Below, one piece after another: positions 35,526-36,631 of a stretch of DNA of 36,631 nt. A model generated the notes under the pieces. That model saw nothing but the letters and a program-made list of their open reading frames with translations. It was not told the DNA's origin and searched no databases. The translations under genes were made by a program, and so were the position numbers. The DNA comes from Variovorax sp. J22P240 (GTDB lineage Bacteria > Pseudomonadota > Gammaproteobacteria > Burkholderiales > Burkholderiaceae_C), in the NCBI RefSeq assembly GCF_030316855.1, contig NZ_JASZYR010000028.1:1-36631 (forward strand), given 5' to 3'. Position 1 is the first letter of the stretch. The number at the start of each line of letters is the position of its first letter.

Positions 35526-35607
35526 TAGGGCTGCGCCGGGCTTCTTGAGCGAATCGATCAATCGCTGCCGAGCTTCCTCAAAGGCCGAAGTAGGCATGGC
35601 GACCGCG

Positions 35608-35784
35608 CTAGGACTTGCGGAGGTAGTCGCGGACTTTGTCCGCTGAGTTGCCCACAACTGCCACGGCTGCACGGAGCTGCTGCTCCGAAACGCCCAACGA
35701 CTCTGTCCAGGAACGGACTTCGTGAGGCTGTTCAAGGGCGATCAATCTGCGGTCCTGTCCGGTCTTCTTCGGGTCATCTGACAT
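35608..35784 (-). CDS. DUF3606 small protein
   Basis: 58 residues from ATG 35784, with aggag 6 bases upstream: MSDDPKKTGQDRRLIALEQP HEVRSWTESLGVSEQQLRAA VAVVGNSADKVRDYLRKS, then TAG. This is a complete DUF3606 protein of normal length; the family is common in Burkholderiales and Xanthomonadales and has no known function. It is often found near LigD or stress-response genes, and the LigD relic follows at once. Between them (35527-35598) a short frame MPTSAFEEARQRLIDSLKKP GAALG has a natural start but merges into the LigD relic, perhaps another truncated small gene. Confidence 0.8.
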   Translation of the reverse strand: MSDDPKKTGQDRRLIALEQPHEVRSWTESLGVSEQQLRAAVAVVGNSADKVRDYLRKS

Positions 35785-35954
35785 GACGGTCTCCTAAAAA
35801 ACCTAGGCTGCGGCTCTTCGTTCTCCGCAGACATGGGAATTTTCCGACACCTTATGAAAGCAAACTCCGCAGCGAGCGCCGCCCACGAAATTTCTCGACG
35901 GCAAACGAGAAGGTTCTCGTAGACGCCGAATCTTCGACTTCGTACAGTTCTTGT

Positions 35955-36088
35955 GACTAGAGGCAGCGCCTCATGTCGCTCTTGCCGGGCTTCAACACAG
36001 GGCTTCCTGACACGGCCCCTGACCTCCCTCCCGGTGAGACAGCCCTTCAACCGAAGGGCACTTAAGGCTTCTTCGGAAGCCTTTTTTT
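35955..36088 (+). ncRNA. Probable small RNA with tandem hairpins and terminator
   Basis: Three clean stem-loops lie in a row on the plus strand: gaggc-agc-gcctc (35960-35972), gcccttc-aacc-gaagggc (36042-36059) and aggcttc-ttcg-gaagcct (36065-36082), the last followed by a run of seven T (36082-36088). No credible coding frame leads into the terminator. A stable UUCG-capped terminator behind a second perfect hairpin is typical of a trans-acting small RNA, though it could also be the leftover terminator of a lost gene. No known RNA family is recognised, and the 5' end is a guess. Confidence 0.45.
36065..36088 (+). terminator. Strong intrinsic terminator
   Basis: A seven-base-pair stem with a TTCG tetraloop (aggcttc/gaagcct) is followed by seven T. 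It reads only on the plus strand; the minus strand has A-rich sequence on the wrong side. Confidence 0.9.
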
Positions 36089-36520
36089 GCCCGTGTCGCG
36101 AGGCTTGGCATTTAGCAGAGCGCTCTAGAACGAGAGCGTCGCGCCTCGTAGGTACATCTGTCTCGATCGACAAACTTCGCCAAGCCAAAACAACCTTAGG
36201 CCGACGGTGCTTGTTCACTCGCCGGTTTGCACCTCAACGGTATGCGTGCGGCGACCACATCTGGACGCGAGGCACACGAGGGGAAGACGAAGGGCAGCAG
36301 ACCACAGCTTTGGGCCCGGCACGGTCCTTCAGCACGACGAGAAGCAATCCTCCGTCAGACTTCTAAACGGCCAATTCCTGACTTAGCACAACGGCAGCGG
36401 GCCGAAGCCGGGATGGATGCCTGCCGTCAGATACGCGCCATGTCGCTCATCTGAGCAGCATGTAGACCATGATGGCCAGCTACTGGACAGGACGCCGAAT
36501 GGCGCTGAAGCAAACGAGGG
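36089..36520. other. Intergenic region without recognisable gene
   Basis: Only short frames with no protein character are present (for example 36227-36454). Nothing like the LysR gene of the left end is found inside the right repeat, so the two ends differ as soon as the 111-bp repeat ends. Confidence 0.5.
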
Positions 36521-36631
36521 TGGTCACGTCCCAGCGCATGGTGTAAGTCTTCAGCCCGGACAGGGCTGAGATGCACGGTGCTCAGCGTGCCACTGCGGAC
36601 AGCCGAGTGGGTGCAGTATCGCTGAGGGTCT
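36521..36631 (-). repeat. Right copy of 111-bp perfect terminal inverted repeat
   Basis: The reverse complement is identical to 1-111. Read inward from the right end, the frame that runs into LysR on the left (…ALGRD) instead continues HPRLLQRHSASC and soon stops, so the LysR body is present only on the left. The window ends exactly at the repeat. Confidence 0.95.

Noticed and set aside
35742..36218. 158-residue minus-strand frame over the putative small RNA
   Set aside because: Runs backward through the terminator hairpins and overlaps the DUF3606 gene in another frame; no recognisable domain.

Overview
The window is high-GC DNA (somewhat over 60% G+C by eye, with lower-GC patches) from a proteobacterium. 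A relic that closely resembles IS1071, a KfrA-type regulator, a LigD polymerase relic, a DUF3606 gene and several Tn3-family elements without resolvase fit Burkholderiales best, with Xanthomonadales as the alternative. This is inference; there is no rRNA or core gene to settle it. It is an accessory region: a graveyard of nested, decayed transposons with intact cargo between them. The first 111 bases and the last 111 bases are perfect inverted repeats and no sequence lies outside them. The window is therefore either a complete element or a contig that stopped in an inverted repeat.

Layout. 1-2442: a LysR gene whose 5' end runs into the terminal repeat, a broken HD-type hydrolase, and a DUF3750 membrane-anchored protein. 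2736-5123: kfrA and a tyrosine recombinase, divergent from an AT-rich intergenic region with palindromes. 5531-7336: an acyltransferase-3 remnant and a WD40-type protein with a late frameshift, followed by a long hairpin (7354-7487). 7751-13023: two overlapping genes, a protein with one clear TIR domain plus two weaker TIR-like segments, and a large STAND NTPase with 14 WD40 repeats; this looks like an NLR-type immune pair. 13153-17289: a decayed Tn3 end, a decayed end of a TnsA-encoding (Tn7-like) transposon, and a nearly complete 3.27 kb Tn3-family element with a frameshifted transposase. 17706-20702: a low-GC gene for a 998-residue protein of unknown family whose layout recalls alpha-helical pore-forming toxins.

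20718-23258: nested relics. A pRiA4b ORF-3-like gene was cut by a second copy of the TnsA-type transposon, which in turn was cut by an IS1071-like element. 23348-27487: a compact operon of a small protein, an N6-adenine DNA methyltransferase with a specificity-like C-terminus, an AAA+ ATPase with zinc ribbon and helix-hairpin-helix, and a HEPN-type protein with an RxxxxH motif. No helicase or classical restriction nuclease is present. This is the strongest candidate for an undescribed defence system in the window. 27500-31520: a broken metallopeptidase, a CoiA-like nuclease, and a secreted glycerophosphodiester phosphodiesterase. 31632-34446: an ISKra4-like fragment cut by a further Tn3 end, whose transposase N-terminus is fused in frame to an unrelated protein of about 350 residues. 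34538-36088: a LigD polymerase-domain pseudogene, a DUF3606 gene, and a probable small RNA ending in a strong terminator.

Functionally, two putative abortive-infection type modules (TIR/STAND and methylase/ATPase/HEPN), a possible toxin and a CoiA-like nuclease sit among transposon scars. That is the expected composition of a defence island. All function statements for these modules are inferred from motifs read by eye.
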